This document shows, piece by piece, positions 26,926 to 35,344 of a stretch of 64,000 nucleotides of DNA. How positions within the stretch are numbered: the first letter of the stretch is position 1; every line of letters begins with the position of its first letter. The position numbers and the translations under genes were made by a program. Under the pieces are notes generated by a model that was not told where the DNA came from, ran no database searches, and saw only the letters and a program-made list of their open reading frames with translations. The stretch comes from JABDMH01 sp965223105 (GTDB lineage Bacteria > Bacteroidota > Bacteroidia > Chitinophagales > Saprospiraceae), in the NCBI GenBank assembly GCA_965223105.1, contig OZ244987.1, forward strand, positions 1,116,001-1,180,000, given 5' to 3'.

Positions 26926-28281
26926 TTATCGATTAAGTCTTAACGGTACCTGGGGTATTTTCTCAATGATCGAGTTGGTTTTATTTTTGCGTTTTATCAA
27001 TTCAAAAGAATCATAGAGTTGACCAGTTGCCGTATAAGCATCATAATTTAATTTATTGCCGTCAATTGTGATGATTTGAAACAATTGTGTGTTTCCAGCT
27101 CTTCTGGTCATCCATGCTTTCTCACCGATCTCATACATCTTGGGTCCACTGATGCTCACTACATAAACTGTCCCACTGTATGGATCCTGACCGTTGGTAC
27201 CAGCGAATTCATTTTTGACCATGCCCCTACCATAGGCATGATCGTGGCCTTGAAGTACGAGATCCACTCGATGCCGGTCAAAAATGGGTTTTAGTAAAGC
27301 CCTCAACCGAGGATTATCTCGATCTGGCTTTGTTGAGAAGAGTGGATAGTGAAGGGTAACGACGTTCCATTTTTTGGAGTCATGAATTAATATGGAGTCC
27401 AACCACTTGGCTTGAGCATAGCGATATATTTCTGACACATCAATTTGCTCAGCATCTAACGAAATCACTTTCAGATCATCGTAATTGACTTGATAACAGG
27501 TCTCCTCTAATCCGCTAGGTCCATTCTCAGGTAGATTGAATTGTTTGCGCCATTGTGGTGAAAGAACATGATTAAAGTATTCATGATTACCCGGAGTCAT
27601 CATACTCGGTATGGTTGCATGAATGAAGTCTCCGGCATAAAACCATTCTCCCCACTCTACATCTCTGGCAAAGCGATTAATGAGATCTCCTGCGTGCAGC
27701 ATAAAGTCTACATCCGGCATGGTTTTGTACGCCTCTCGCACTACTCGTGACCAGAGTGACTTTACATTGTTTTGTGCATCTCCGAAATAAATAAATTTTA
27801 TCGCTTTGTTTTTTTTAGGCACAGTTATTTGAAACCATTCACTCCATGCTTTTTCAAACCCAACTTGATAGACGTACTTCTTTCCCGGACGTAAATCGTT
27901 AATGATTGCACTATGATAGTATGCGTGCACTTTCGGATCCGTTCCGAATTGATTTTCGAAAGCTGCTGACCTGGCTCGAATTTCCCTGGGATTTTGAGCA
28001 AACAAGGCATCGTGGGTAGCTTCATTGACTCTTACCTTACCAGCTTTGACGGTTGTATCTGTACGCCAATTTACCGCCACCGAAGTCAATGGAGATTCCG
28101 TCAAATTCAAAATGACGTGATCAGGATGCTGACTGGGAAACAAAAGGGGTCCAAAGGAACTGTATTGATCAGATGGATTGTCATGGGGATTGAAAAACCA
28201 GTGATTGAATCCAATGGCAAGAAACGATACGATCGGTACAGCGATCAGAAGTTTACGATAAAATCCCTTTTCAAAATCCAT
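26926..28281 (-). CDS. Membrane-anchored purple acid phosphatase-like metallophosphoesterase
   Basis: The 451-residue protein has an N-terminal anchor (KLLIAVPIVSFLAIGF), a fibronectin III-like purple acid phosphatase N-terminal domain (about 45-165, with the typical YQVGFEKAWSEWFQI) and a metallophosphoesterase domain. Metal ligands appear in order: YFGDAQ, HAGDLINR, PGNHEYF, TLHYPLF and LQGHDHAYGRG. It should act outside the cytoplasm, releasing phosphate from organic esters. It precedes the RuBisCO-like gene by 171 bp on the same strand and could share a transcript, but it is not known as a partner of apionate genes. Confidence 0.87.
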   Translation of the reverse strand: MDFEKGFYRKLLIAVPIVSFLAIGFNHWFFNPHDNPSDQYSSFGPLLFPSQHPDHVILNLTESPLTSVAVNWRTDTTVKAGKVRVNEATHDALFAQNPREIRARSAAFENQFGTDPKVHAYYHSAIINDLRPGKKYVYQVGFEKAWSEWFQITVPKKNKAIKFIYFGDAQNNVKSLWSRVVREAYKTMPDVDFMLHAGDLINRFARDVEWGEWFYAGDFIHATIPSMMTPGNHEYFNHVLSPQWRKQFNLPENGPSGLEETCYQVNYDDLKVISLDAEQIDVSEIYRYAQAKWLDSILIHDSKKWNVVTLHYPLFSTKPDRDNPRLRALLKPIFDRHRVDLVLQGHDHAYGRGMVKNEFAGTNGQDPYSGTVYVVSISGPKMYEIGEKAWMTRRAGNTQLFQIITIDGNKLNYDAYTATGQLYDSFELIKRKNKTNSIIEKIPQVPLRLNR

Positions 28282-28441
28282 AAAAGAAGATCTAATTTAC
28301 AAACTGCTGCAACATTCTGGGATGCCAATAATCATAATAGTGAATATTACTGTAGATCCTGCTTTGCATGGAATTAGATCGGTTAATCTCAATGATCGAT
28401 GATCAGGATAATGTTCTTATATTGCTCTAAAGGCTGTAAGA

Positions 28442-29821
28442 ATGAGTAGATGGATGATCTGGTGCATGGCTTTCTTCTGTACGCTCCAGGGAGACGCTCA
28501 GGTTGAACGGCCCAATATTTTGTTTATCTGTATTGATGATTTGAATGACTGGACGGGTTATTTGGGTGGTCATCCCAATGCTTTAACTCCCCACCTTGAT
28601 CAACTGGCATCAGAGAGCGTGGTCTTTACCAGAGCTTATTGCCCTGCTCCAGCATGCAATCCTTCGCGGGCAGCAATCATGACGGGTATACGTCCTTCTA
28701 CATCAGGTGTTTATCTGAATTCTCAACCTTGGCGAGACAGTCCAGCCCTCAAAAATATCTTGACAATACCTCAATACCTTCGCAGGCATGGCTACAAGGT
28801 CTTAGGCAGTGGGAAAGTATACCATGGCCGGTATCCTGATCCCGCTTCTTGGGATATTTTTTTTCCATCATCTACTCAGCAACGACCTCCAGATCCTCAA
28901 CCCAGCAAACTACCGCTCAATGGTATTCCCAATACAAGACACTTTGATTGGGGCCCTTTGGATGCTGCCAAAGAAGAAATGAGTGATTGGATGGTTGCGG
29001 ATTGGGTCATTGACCAGCTGAATCAAAGGCATGAAAAACCATTTTTCTTGGCTTGCGGATTTTTCCGACCGCATTTACCATGGTTTGTGCCTCAAGAGTA
29101 TTTCGATAAGTTTCCCCTTGACCGGATCGTATTACCTAAGGTCATAGAAAACGATATTGAAGATCTTCCTCAGGCGGCCAAAGAGATGATTAGGTTTGCT
29201 GATCACGAAAAAGTGATCCAGTATGATCAATGGCAAAGAGCGGTGCAGGGCTACCTAGCGAGCACTCATTTCGTCGATGAGTGCCTCGGTCGTGTGCTGG
29301 ATGGTTTGCATTCATCGCACCACGCCAGCAATACCATTGTAGTACTCTGGTCCGATCATGGCTGGCACCTTGGCGAAAAGAGACACTGGAGGAAGTTCGC
29401 CCTTTGGGAAAACAGCACCCGGACACATTGCCTTATTCGAATGCCAGGTGACCGACCTCAAAGAAGCGTCTGCCAGCAACCTGTCAATCTCATCGATCTT
29501 TATCCTACATTGCTGGAACTTAGTAACCTGCCGGCAAATCAACTCAATGAAGGTACAAGCCTGGTGCCGTTACTGAGCCATCCCGAAATGACTTGGCTTA
29601 CACCATCGATTAGTACTTATGGACCAAATAATCATACCGTACGTCTCCACGAGTGGAGATATAGTCAGTATGCTGATGGAGGCGAAGAGCTTTATAATCT
29701 CGGAGAGGATCCTGATGAGTGGTACAATCTGGCAAACCTAGAAATGTATACTCCCATCAAAGATAATTTGAAAGCTCTTCTTCCTGCCGTAAATGTACCG
29801 GGGGTTGCACGAGATCGGTAG
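28442..29821 (+). CDS. Secreted sulfatase (type I, formylglycine-dependent)
   Basis: The 459-residue protein has a signal peptide (ending LQGDAQVERPN) and the alkaline-phosphatase-type sulfatase fold. It shows metal Asp32/Asp33 (ICIDDLND), the formylglycine motif CNPSRAAIMTGIRPS with Cys72 as the residue converted to formylglycine, GSGKVYHG, and SDHGWHLGEK later. The DLNDW and GVYLNSQPWR patterns suggest the iduronate-2-sulfatase-like group that removes ester sulfate from polysaccharides. It lies between the phosphatase and the isomerase gene within the sugar locus, which fits a sulfated plant or algal polysaccharide. The maturase is not in the window. Confidence 0.9.
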   Translation: MSRWMIWCMAFFCTLQGDAQVERPNILFICIDDLNDWTGYLGGHPNALTPHLDQLASESVVFTRAYCPAPACNPSRAAIMTGIRPSTSGVYLNSQPWRDSPALKNILTIPQYLRRHGYKVLGSGKVYHGRYPDPASWDIFFPSSTQQRPPDPQPSKLPLNGIPNTRHFDWGPLDAAKEEMSDWMVADWVIDQLNQRHEKPFFLACGFFRPHLPWFVPQEYFDKFPLDRIVLPKVIENDIEDLPQAAKEMIRFADHEKVIQYDQWQRAVQGYLASTHFVDECLGRVLDGLHSSHHASNTIVVLWSDHGWHLGEKRHWRKFALWENSTRTHCLIRMPGDRPQRSVCQQPVNLIDLYPTLLELSNLPANQLNEGTSLVPLLSHPEMTWLTPSISTYGPNNHTVRLHEWRYSQYADGGEELYNLGEDPDEWYNLANLEMYTPIKDNLKALLPAVNVPGVARDR

Positions 29822-29862
29822 TGGTATCGAGCAGGAGAGTAGTAGCACTTGCAAGAACCAAA

Positions 29863-30678
29863 CTACAGACAACTGATTAAATATTGCATGCTTTTCTGTG
29901 CCCATTCCTCCTCCAGCTTGATTGTTTTTTTGAGATTGCTTTGTAACGGTGGCCACTGCTCCAAGATGGCACTTACACATTTTTCATTTTGTGTGACCTG
30001 AGCGAGCAACCAGGGAATAGGCAGCATTCCTTGACCAGCAATCGCTCCCTCCACATCGAAGCCCATTTGATGGCTTTTCCTCGTGATCTTGTAGTCCTTA
30101 ATGTGAATATTTAATGTGTGGGGAAGTAACTTATTCGTAACCTCAGAGAAACCCTCCCCTCGACCCAAGGAGTTGACAGAATCCAAACAGATCCCGACCC
30201 ATGCTGGATCGGTATCACGTATGATTTGTAGGAGATCGAGGGCCGAGAACCGATCATGGTTTTCGATGGCCAGGGGAATGGAGTTGCTTTGGTCAGTCAG
30301 AAATTGCTTAATGTGCGATGTAACTTCTTGAACGGTTGGCTGGAAGGAGGGACCATCAATTACAATTCTGAGAAAAGGAGATGACAGCTCCCGCGCAATT
30401 TCTCCATATCGTCTTAGTCTCTCAAAGGTCATCCCGCGCATACCTACTTCAATTTGTAAATCAAGATGCTGTGCTTCTGTATGCAGATCTGCTAAGTCTT
30501 CCTCTTTGAAAGTGTCCAGTGGTAAATTATCGGCAATCTGTACGCGACTACATCTTAATTCCTTGGCCTTTTGCAAAAATGAATGGATATTCATTGGCCG
30601 AACAGGAGGATAGCCTGGTACTCCTATGGACCAGGCAAAGGCGTAGGTACTGATACCAATAGGCATTGGGTTGGTCAT
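29863..30678 (-). CDS. Sugar phosphate isomerase/epimerase-like TIM barrel (xylose isomerase-like)
   Basis: The 271-residue protein is a single AP-endonuclease-2/xylose-isomerase-like barrel with no signal peptide. Likely metal ligands are Glu in PLAIENHDR, Asp in VGICLDSVNSLG, His in LNIHIKDY and a late Glu (SAILEQWPP). This is the fold of many sugar epimerases and also of 3-oxo-isoapionate decarboxylase (OiaC), the RuBisCO-like-independent way to process the ApnO product. Being in the same locus makes OiaC a reasonable but unproven guess. It lies downstream of the Gfo/Idh/MocA gene on the same strand. Confidence 0.8.
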   Translation of the reverse strand: MTNPMPIGISTYAFAWSIGVPGYPPVRPMNIHSFLQKAKELRCSRVQIADNLPLDTFKEEDLADLHTEAQHLDLQIEVGMRGMTFERLRRYGEIARELSSPFLRIVIDGPSFQPTVQEVTSHIKQFLTDQSNSIPLAIENHDRFSALDLLQIIRDTDPAWVGICLDSVNSLGRGEGFSEVTNKLLPHTLNIHIKDYKITRKSHQMGFDVEGAIAGQGMLPIPWLLAQVTQNEKCVSAILEQWPPLQSNLKKTIKLEEEWAQKSMQYLISCL

Positions 30679-30695
30679 TGTATTGAATTTTTATC

Positions 30696-30812
30696 CTAAG
30701 AAATCTGTACAATATTTCCCTCCGCTTGATCAAGACTTGATCGATACATGCGACTTAAAATTTCCATGAAAGCGGTGACATCAAACCAGTCATTATGATG
30801 GATTTCTTTCAT
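30696..30812 (-). pseudogene. Possible leftover C-terminus of a second Gfo/Idh/MocA dehydrogenase
   Basis: A 38-residue frame overlaps the end of the neighbouring dehydrogenase in another phase. Its sequence (FMEILSRMYRSSLDQ, then EGNIVQIS) looks like the last helix and strand of a Gfo/Idh/MocA protein (pattern MYRSA-x-x-G-x-x-V). It also resembles the real C-terminus next door (LVFDAYNSANENKVIHY). It may be the trace of a deleted duplicate, or a chance open frame. No ribosome-binding site is visible. Confidence 0.3.
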
Positions 30813-31830
30813 AATGGATGACTTTGTTTTCATTTGCCGAGTTGTAAGCATCAAAAACCAATTGTAATGTCTTGAGATTATCTGCGGCCGTAGTTTCAGC
30901 TTTTTCTGAGCCTAAAAGGTGATGTAAAATATTCTCATGACAATAGTAGATGCTATTGTGTGCTAGTGAATAGTCCGGATGGACCCAGTCAAAATGTCGT
31001 AAGATAATTGACTCAGACTGGGTGCCTTGCTTGGTGGTGCAAAGTATTTCATAATTCGGGCCGAGGTATAGTGATCCAGCATTTCCTTCAATTTCTACAA
31101 AAGTCTCTGGAAATTGCTCATTTCGCAAAATTGAAGCATAAGACATTTCAGCATAGCAGTGTACTCCGCTAGAATGGTGAATAAAAACGTTGGCGACGTC
31201 CTCACCCTTAATTTTGGGATTGATGGAATGAGTTTGGCAATAGAGGGAAGCCGCTTCTCCAAATAAAAACCTAGCTATATCCAGAATATGTACCCCCACA
31301 TCAGTCAAGATAAATTGTTCGAGTTCAGCCAGAAGTGGTTGGTTTTCAAAAACCGGAAAACTGCTACAAAATTTAATATTCCCTTTAAAAGGTGTACCGA
31401 TAATGCCTTGGTCAAGTTTTGCCTTGAGTCTGCGAATAGGCGATTGCCAACGGAAATTTTCGTGAATGAGAAATTGGATATTTTTCTCCTTGCAATATTC
31501 CACCATCTCCTTCGCCTGTTCTAAACCTGGTGCCATGGGTTTTTGACAGATGACACTTGCACCAAAATCAGCTGCCGTCTTGACCAGATCGGCATGGGTA
31601 TCGGGATTGGTAATTACTTCAACAAAATCAGGCTGTTCCTTGTGGAGCATTTCTTCTGCCTTTTGATAGATCTGAGAGATGCCTAGTTCTTTTGCCAGTT
31701 GAGCTGCTTTATTTGAGTCTTTATCGCAAACAGCCACGATATCGACCATCTCAGAAAATTCCTTCCAGGCAGCAGACTGATATTTAGACCAGAAGCCGCA
31801 ACCAATGATTGCTAGGCGAAGTTTAGTCAT
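30793..31830 (-). CDS. Gfo/Idh/MocA family oxidoreductase, possible D-apiose dehydrogenase
   Basis: The 345-residue cytoplasmic protein has an N-terminal Rossmann domain (RLAIIGCGFWSKYQ), the family's ICQKPMAP motif with the catalytic-region Lys, and the C-terminal beta-sheet domain containing ILTDVGVHILDIARFLFGE, whose Asp and His are the expected catalytic pair. Enzymes of this family oxidise sugars with NAD(P); D-apiose dehydrogenase (ApsD) belongs to it. Because the locus also encodes ApnO-like and OiaK-like proteins, oxidation of apiose to its lactone is a fair hypothesis. The substrate is not determined by the sequence. Confidence 0.85.
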   Translation of the reverse strand: MTKLRLAIIGCGFWSKYQSAAWKEFSEMVDIVAVCDKDSNKAAQLAKELGISQIYQKAEEMLHKEQPDFVEVITNPDTHADLVKTAADFGASVICQKPMAPGLEQAKEMVEYCKEKNIQFLIHENFRWQSPIRRLKAKLDQGIIGTPFKGNIKFCSSFPVFENQPLLAELEQFILTDVGVHILDIARFLFGEAASLYCQTHSINPKIKGEDVANVFIHHSSGVHCYAEMSYASILRNEQFPETFVEIEGNAGSLYLGPNYEILCTTKQGTQSESIILRHFDWVHPDYSLAHNSIYYCHENILHHLLGSEKAETTAADNLKTLQLVFDAYNSANENKVIHYERNPS

Positions 31831-32012
31831 TTATTCTGTGTTTTAAGCTCAGTGGGTATAATCAATGGGACTAGGTTTGAAGTGACGTTTCGGTAGTTGT
31901 GAAAACAAATAACAAAATTTTTTTCCGATTGTGTAGTTTTAGGTCATCCTTAGCAGAACATTGGAAGGAGGTTTGCATTGCAGTTATTGTTTTAAATGAA
32001 AATAGATAAGCC

Positions 32013-32885
32013 ATGTCATTTCGATCCACTATGTTGATCTTCTTTATTCTTTTTTTGAGTATTCAACTAACCACCGCTCAAGGAGGTAAGGTGTATGATA
32101 ACCTTACTCTCCATAGCGACATCCTAGATATGGAGCGAAAGTATGCGATATATCTGCCTCCCGATTATGACTATTCAGAGCGTAGTTATCCGGTGCTCTA
32201 CCTTTTGCATGGAGCGGGAGATGATCAGACTGGTTGGGTACAATTCGGAGAAATTCAGCATATTGCCGACCAGACCATCAAGAGTGGTGATGCTACACCC
32301 ATGGTTGTGGTTATGCCGGATGCCAATACAGGACAACGCGGTTATTTCAACAGCCCAGACGGCTCTTGGCGATATGAAGACTTCTTTTTTGATGAATTGA
32401 TGCCTCATGTGGAAGAGAAGTACAGGATAAAAGGTCATAAGCGCTATCGAGCGGTGGCCGGGCTATCGATGGGTGGTGGTGGCTCGTTTATGTATGCTCT
32501 CCATCGCCCGGATCTGTTTTCATCAGCCTGCCCTTTAAGCGCATACGTAGGTCCGTTCTCTCTTGAAGATGCTAAGCGCTTTTTAGTTCGTCGCAATTCG
32601 CCCACTGTTGCTGATGAAATCCTCGAGCCCTACATCGAAGAGCATAATGCTGTGAAGTTGATCGAGAAAATGGATGTGGAAGAAGTAAAGAAGGTGAGGT
32701 GGTTCATCGATTGTGGTGATGATGATTTTCTGTTTGAGGGCAACTCCCTAGCCCATATCGCTATGAGGAAAAAGGAGGTTCCACATGAATATCGAGTACG
32801 TGACGGTGGACACACTTGGACGTATTGGCGTGAATCTTTACCTGTTGTATTGGCTTTTGTGAGTGATGCCTTCCATCAATATTAG
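32013..32885 (+). CDS. Secreted esterase of the PF00756 (esterase D-like) family
   Basis: The 290-residue protein has a signal peptide (LIFFILFLSIQLTTAQGG) and an alpha/beta-hydrolase fold. It shows YAIYLPPDYDYSERSYPVLYLLHGAGDDQTGW (oxyanion-hole region), the nucleophile elbow AGLSMGGGGSF, an Asp in DCGDDDF and the final His in RDGGHTWTYW. This family includes acetyl-xylan and feruloyl esterases as well as S-formylglutathione hydrolases. Secretion and the sugar-locus neighbourhood favour removal of acyl groups from polysaccharides. It is transcribed alone. Confidence 0.87.
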   Translation: MSFRSTMLIFFILFLSIQLTTAQGGKVYDNLTLHSDILDMERKYAIYLPPDYDYSERSYPVLYLLHGAGDDQTGWVQFGEIQHIADQTIKSGDATPMVVVMPDANTGQRGYFNSPDGSWRYEDFFFDELMPHVEEKYRIKGHKRYRAVAGLSMGGGGSFMYALHRPDLFSSACPLSAYVGPFSLEDAKRFLVRRNSPTVADEILEPYIEEHNAVKLIEKMDVEEVKKVRWFIDCGDDDFLFEGNSLAHIAMRKKEVPHEYRVRDGGHTWTYWRESLPVVLAFVSDAFHQY

Positions 32886-32920
32886 TGGGAAAACTGCATT
32901 GAGTTAACGTAGAATTGGTC

Positions 32921-32953
32921 AAAAAAAAAGCTGCGCACTTTATCGTGCGCAGC
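32921..32953 (-). terminator. Rho-independent terminator of the DUF2911 gene
   Basis: A nine-base-pair stem GCTGCGCAC...GTGCGCAGC with a 6-nt loop has a run of nine T on its 3' side in the minus direction. It could also slow readthrough from the esterase, but the T-run favours the minus strand. Confidence 0.88.
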
Positions 32954-32978
32954 CTGACTAAAATTATTTCCTAGCAAT

Positions 32979-33539
32979 TTAGTTGGCATCTCCAGCTCCA
33001 GAAAGTGGAACTGCAAGCTTGGTATCAGCCCATTTGTAGTACAGATAGGATTTGCCCTCTTTTTCCTTAATGGCGATCTTCATTTGTTCTACATTCTCAT
33101 CGAGTTTGTGTGGTTTTACTGCTACACGAAACACGTCTTTGGATTCGTCATACTCATAAGCTCCCCATTGGTCAGATACAGTGTTGACAATTAACTGCCA
33201 ATCTTCATTTTCCTTGGGAAGGAGAAACATAGAGTATTTTCCAGCAGCCAATTTTTGGTCCCCGAACATAATATCGCCACTTACCTCAATGGTGGTGGCT
33301 TCATTGGCCCCAAATCGATCCACTTTATCGTAGGGTACCAAAGCTCCAAAGATCTCACGATCACGTACGGAAGGTGCACCATAGTTCACTTTTACTTCGA
33401 TGCCGTCAACTTGACCCACAGCTTCCATCGGAGGGCTCTTTCTCTTGGATTTATCCTCCTCCTGCGCTTGTACAGTGGCCACAAGTGAAACCAGAGCAAA
33501 AAGAAAAGTTAGTCTCAAAGCACTTTTCATAAAGTTCAT
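32979..33539 (-). CDS. DUF2911 secreted protein
   Basis: The 186-residue protein has a signal peptide (RLTFLFALVSLVATVQA). The DUF2911 domain follows, with the typical VNYGAPSVRDREIFGALVPYDKVDRFGANEAT and the paired FGDQKLAAGKYSMFLLP. It is a small, exported beta-rich protein with no known biochemical function and no recognised catalytic residues. A second, longer family member is encoded at 48782. It stands alone and ends at a strong terminator. Confidence 0.9.
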   Translation of the reverse strand: MNFMKSALRLTFLFALVSLVATVQAQEEDKSKRKSPPMEAVGQVDGIEVKVNYGAPSVRDREIFGALVPYDKVDRFGANEATTIEVSGDIMFGDQKLAAGKYSMFLLPKENEDWQLIVNTVSDQWGAYEYDESKDVFRVAVKPHKLDENVEQMKIAIKEKEGKSYLYYKWADTKLAVPLSGAGDAN

Positions 33540-33836
33540 AGCTTTAACGTTTTAAGAATTATTGAAATAGGTTATTTATTCCTGCCTGTGGAAAAATAGT
33601 TGAATGTGTTCACGTAAGAACAGATAAGATGTTGGGGTGCGAGTCTTCACGGTCTTACTTGCATCCAATAACGCCTTCGGTCACATTTCGTTTTCCTACC
33701 ACTGTTAAATTATTCTTAAGATTTCTGATGGAAGCTCCCCATGTAGGGATAACCATGGCTACCATTCAACTACATAGGTTCCGGCATCGGATTTGTTCAA
33801 ATGTGCCGATGTCCTTCAACCCCAGACTCCTGACGT

Positions 33837-35240
33837 TTAAGGGCACCCCTGAATGAGAATTTCCAATACACCACCAGACTGTGTTTCAAACCCAGGCTGT
33901 AGTTGAATGTATTGTAAACTGTTAAGTCCAACCAGATTACTTGGAGCGATCACACCCTTGGCGATGATATGGTCAGCGGCATGATACATACCACTTGGAA
34001 TGTTTCCGGTCAAAACCATCTGATTGGCACAAGCCATGGCCAAAGAAGGTCCAAAAATGTAAGCAGCTCCGTCAGATGTGGTGGTGTGGCTGTGATAGGG
34101 GGCTCCGGATATGGCATAGTCGCCATCGATATCAACTCTAAATCCGAAATGATCGCCCAATGCTCCGTCGGTTGCGCCATGTTTCATCAATTGGGACCAG
34201 GTCGTTCCACTTTGCTCAAAGAGATACATTGAACCTGAATCTTCTCCTTGGTCGTCATCACGAAACGCACCGACGGCAGCTATGCCACTAGTGATCCCCA
34301 CTCCGAATCCGAATTTATCAAGTGGTGCACCGTCAGCTGCTTCGAGTATGGCTTCTTCAACCCAGTTGCTGTTGCTGGTAAAGACATAGGCTTTTCCAGT
34401 CTTGTCATTGGCGAAAGGAGCACCAACAATCAATTGTGTACCGAAGATATCTACGCTTTCTCCAAAGTGGTCAAAAAAATCGGCATCACTGGCAATGAGC
34501 CTGGCACTCTCCGACCAATCGTGATAACCATAGGTAAAAATGTAGGCTGCCCCGGAATACTTATGGTCAACACCGACGTTTCCAGGTGCTCCCACGATTA
34601 TATGATTACCCGAAATAGAAACATCCGTTCCGAAAGCGTCGCCAGCTCCTGCATCTAAAGCAGTGAGTTTGTCTACTTCTATCCATCCATTGCCATAATA
34701 ATCTTCAAATACGTATGCTGATCCGGAGGATGTGCCATGGTCGTCATCTTTGGCACTACCCACCACCGCGCGTATGCCAGAAATGCCAACACTGTTGCCA
34801 AAGTTGTCTCCAGATTCACCATCGTGCGGTCTGAGCGTTGCGACCAAGTACCAGGATGATCCCGATCCTGCATAAATGTAAGCGGCACCAACGTCAGCAA
34901 TACCATAGTGATCGACCTTTATTGCACCCACTATTACGTATCCTCCGGTAATATCCACACTGTAACCATACTGATCACCTGGCATCCCACCGTACGGTGG
35001 TGTCAACTTTTTCACTGAAGTCCAAACACCACCGACTTGCTGAAAGATATATGCGGCACCGGCATTCATAGTGCCAAACCCTCCCTGCAAGGGAGCGCCA
35101 ACGATGGCATAGTCGCCATCAAGGGCTACATCATAACCCATCAAATCGGCAAAACCGGCGTCAAAAGCATTAATTTCTTGTTCCTGAGCGTACGAAGAAA
35201 GGCTGCACAGGAAAGTGATTCCCAGCAGGGCATATTTCAT
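33837..35240 (-). CDS. Secreted FG-GAP repeat beta-propeller protein
   Basis: The 467-residue protein has a signal peptide (ALLGITFLCSLSSYAQ). About seven repeats of roughly 55 residues follow, each carrying a variant of GDxFGxSVxIxGxxxxVGAxxDDxxGxxSGxAYVFE, the FG-GAP/integrin-alpha-like propeller pattern. A C-terminal ~65-residue segment with Cys at both ends (CANQMVLTGNIPSG ... LIQGCP) resembles the short beta-rich tails of surface proteins in the phylum, but it is not a clear T9SS domain. The role is probably adhesion or surface structure. It diverges from the PQQ-type dehydrogenase gene. Confidence 0.85.
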   Translation of the reverse strand: MKYALLGITFLCSLSSYAQEQEINAFDAGFADLMGYDVALDGDYAIVGAPLQGGFGTMNAGAAYIFQQVGGVWTSVKKLTPPYGGMPGDQYGYSVDITGGYVIVGAIKVDHYGIADVGAAYIYAGSGSSWYLVATLRPHDGESGDNFGNSVGISGIRAVVGSAKDDDHGTSSGSAYVFEDYYGNGWIEVDKLTALDAGAGDAFGTDVSISGNHIIVGAPGNVGVDHKYSGAAYIFTYGYHDWSESARLIASDADFFDHFGESVDIFGTQLIVGAPFANDKTGKAYVFTSNSNWVEEAILEAADGAPLDKFGFGVGITSGIAAVGAFRDDDQGEDSGSMYLFEQSGTTWSQLMKHGATDGALGDHFGFRVDIDGDYAISGAPYHSHTTTSDGAAYIFGPSLAMACANQMVLTGNIPSGMYHAADHIIAKGVIAPSNLVGLNSLQYIQLQPGFETQSGGVLEILIQGCP

Positions 35241-35344
35241 GAGTTTGATCTTTTGTCAAAGGATCTACAAGTTAACAATTTTACCACTTGCGATGTCAAT
35301 TCGCCCGGCAATAAAACTAAATTTGGACGATATAAAATCGTTAC

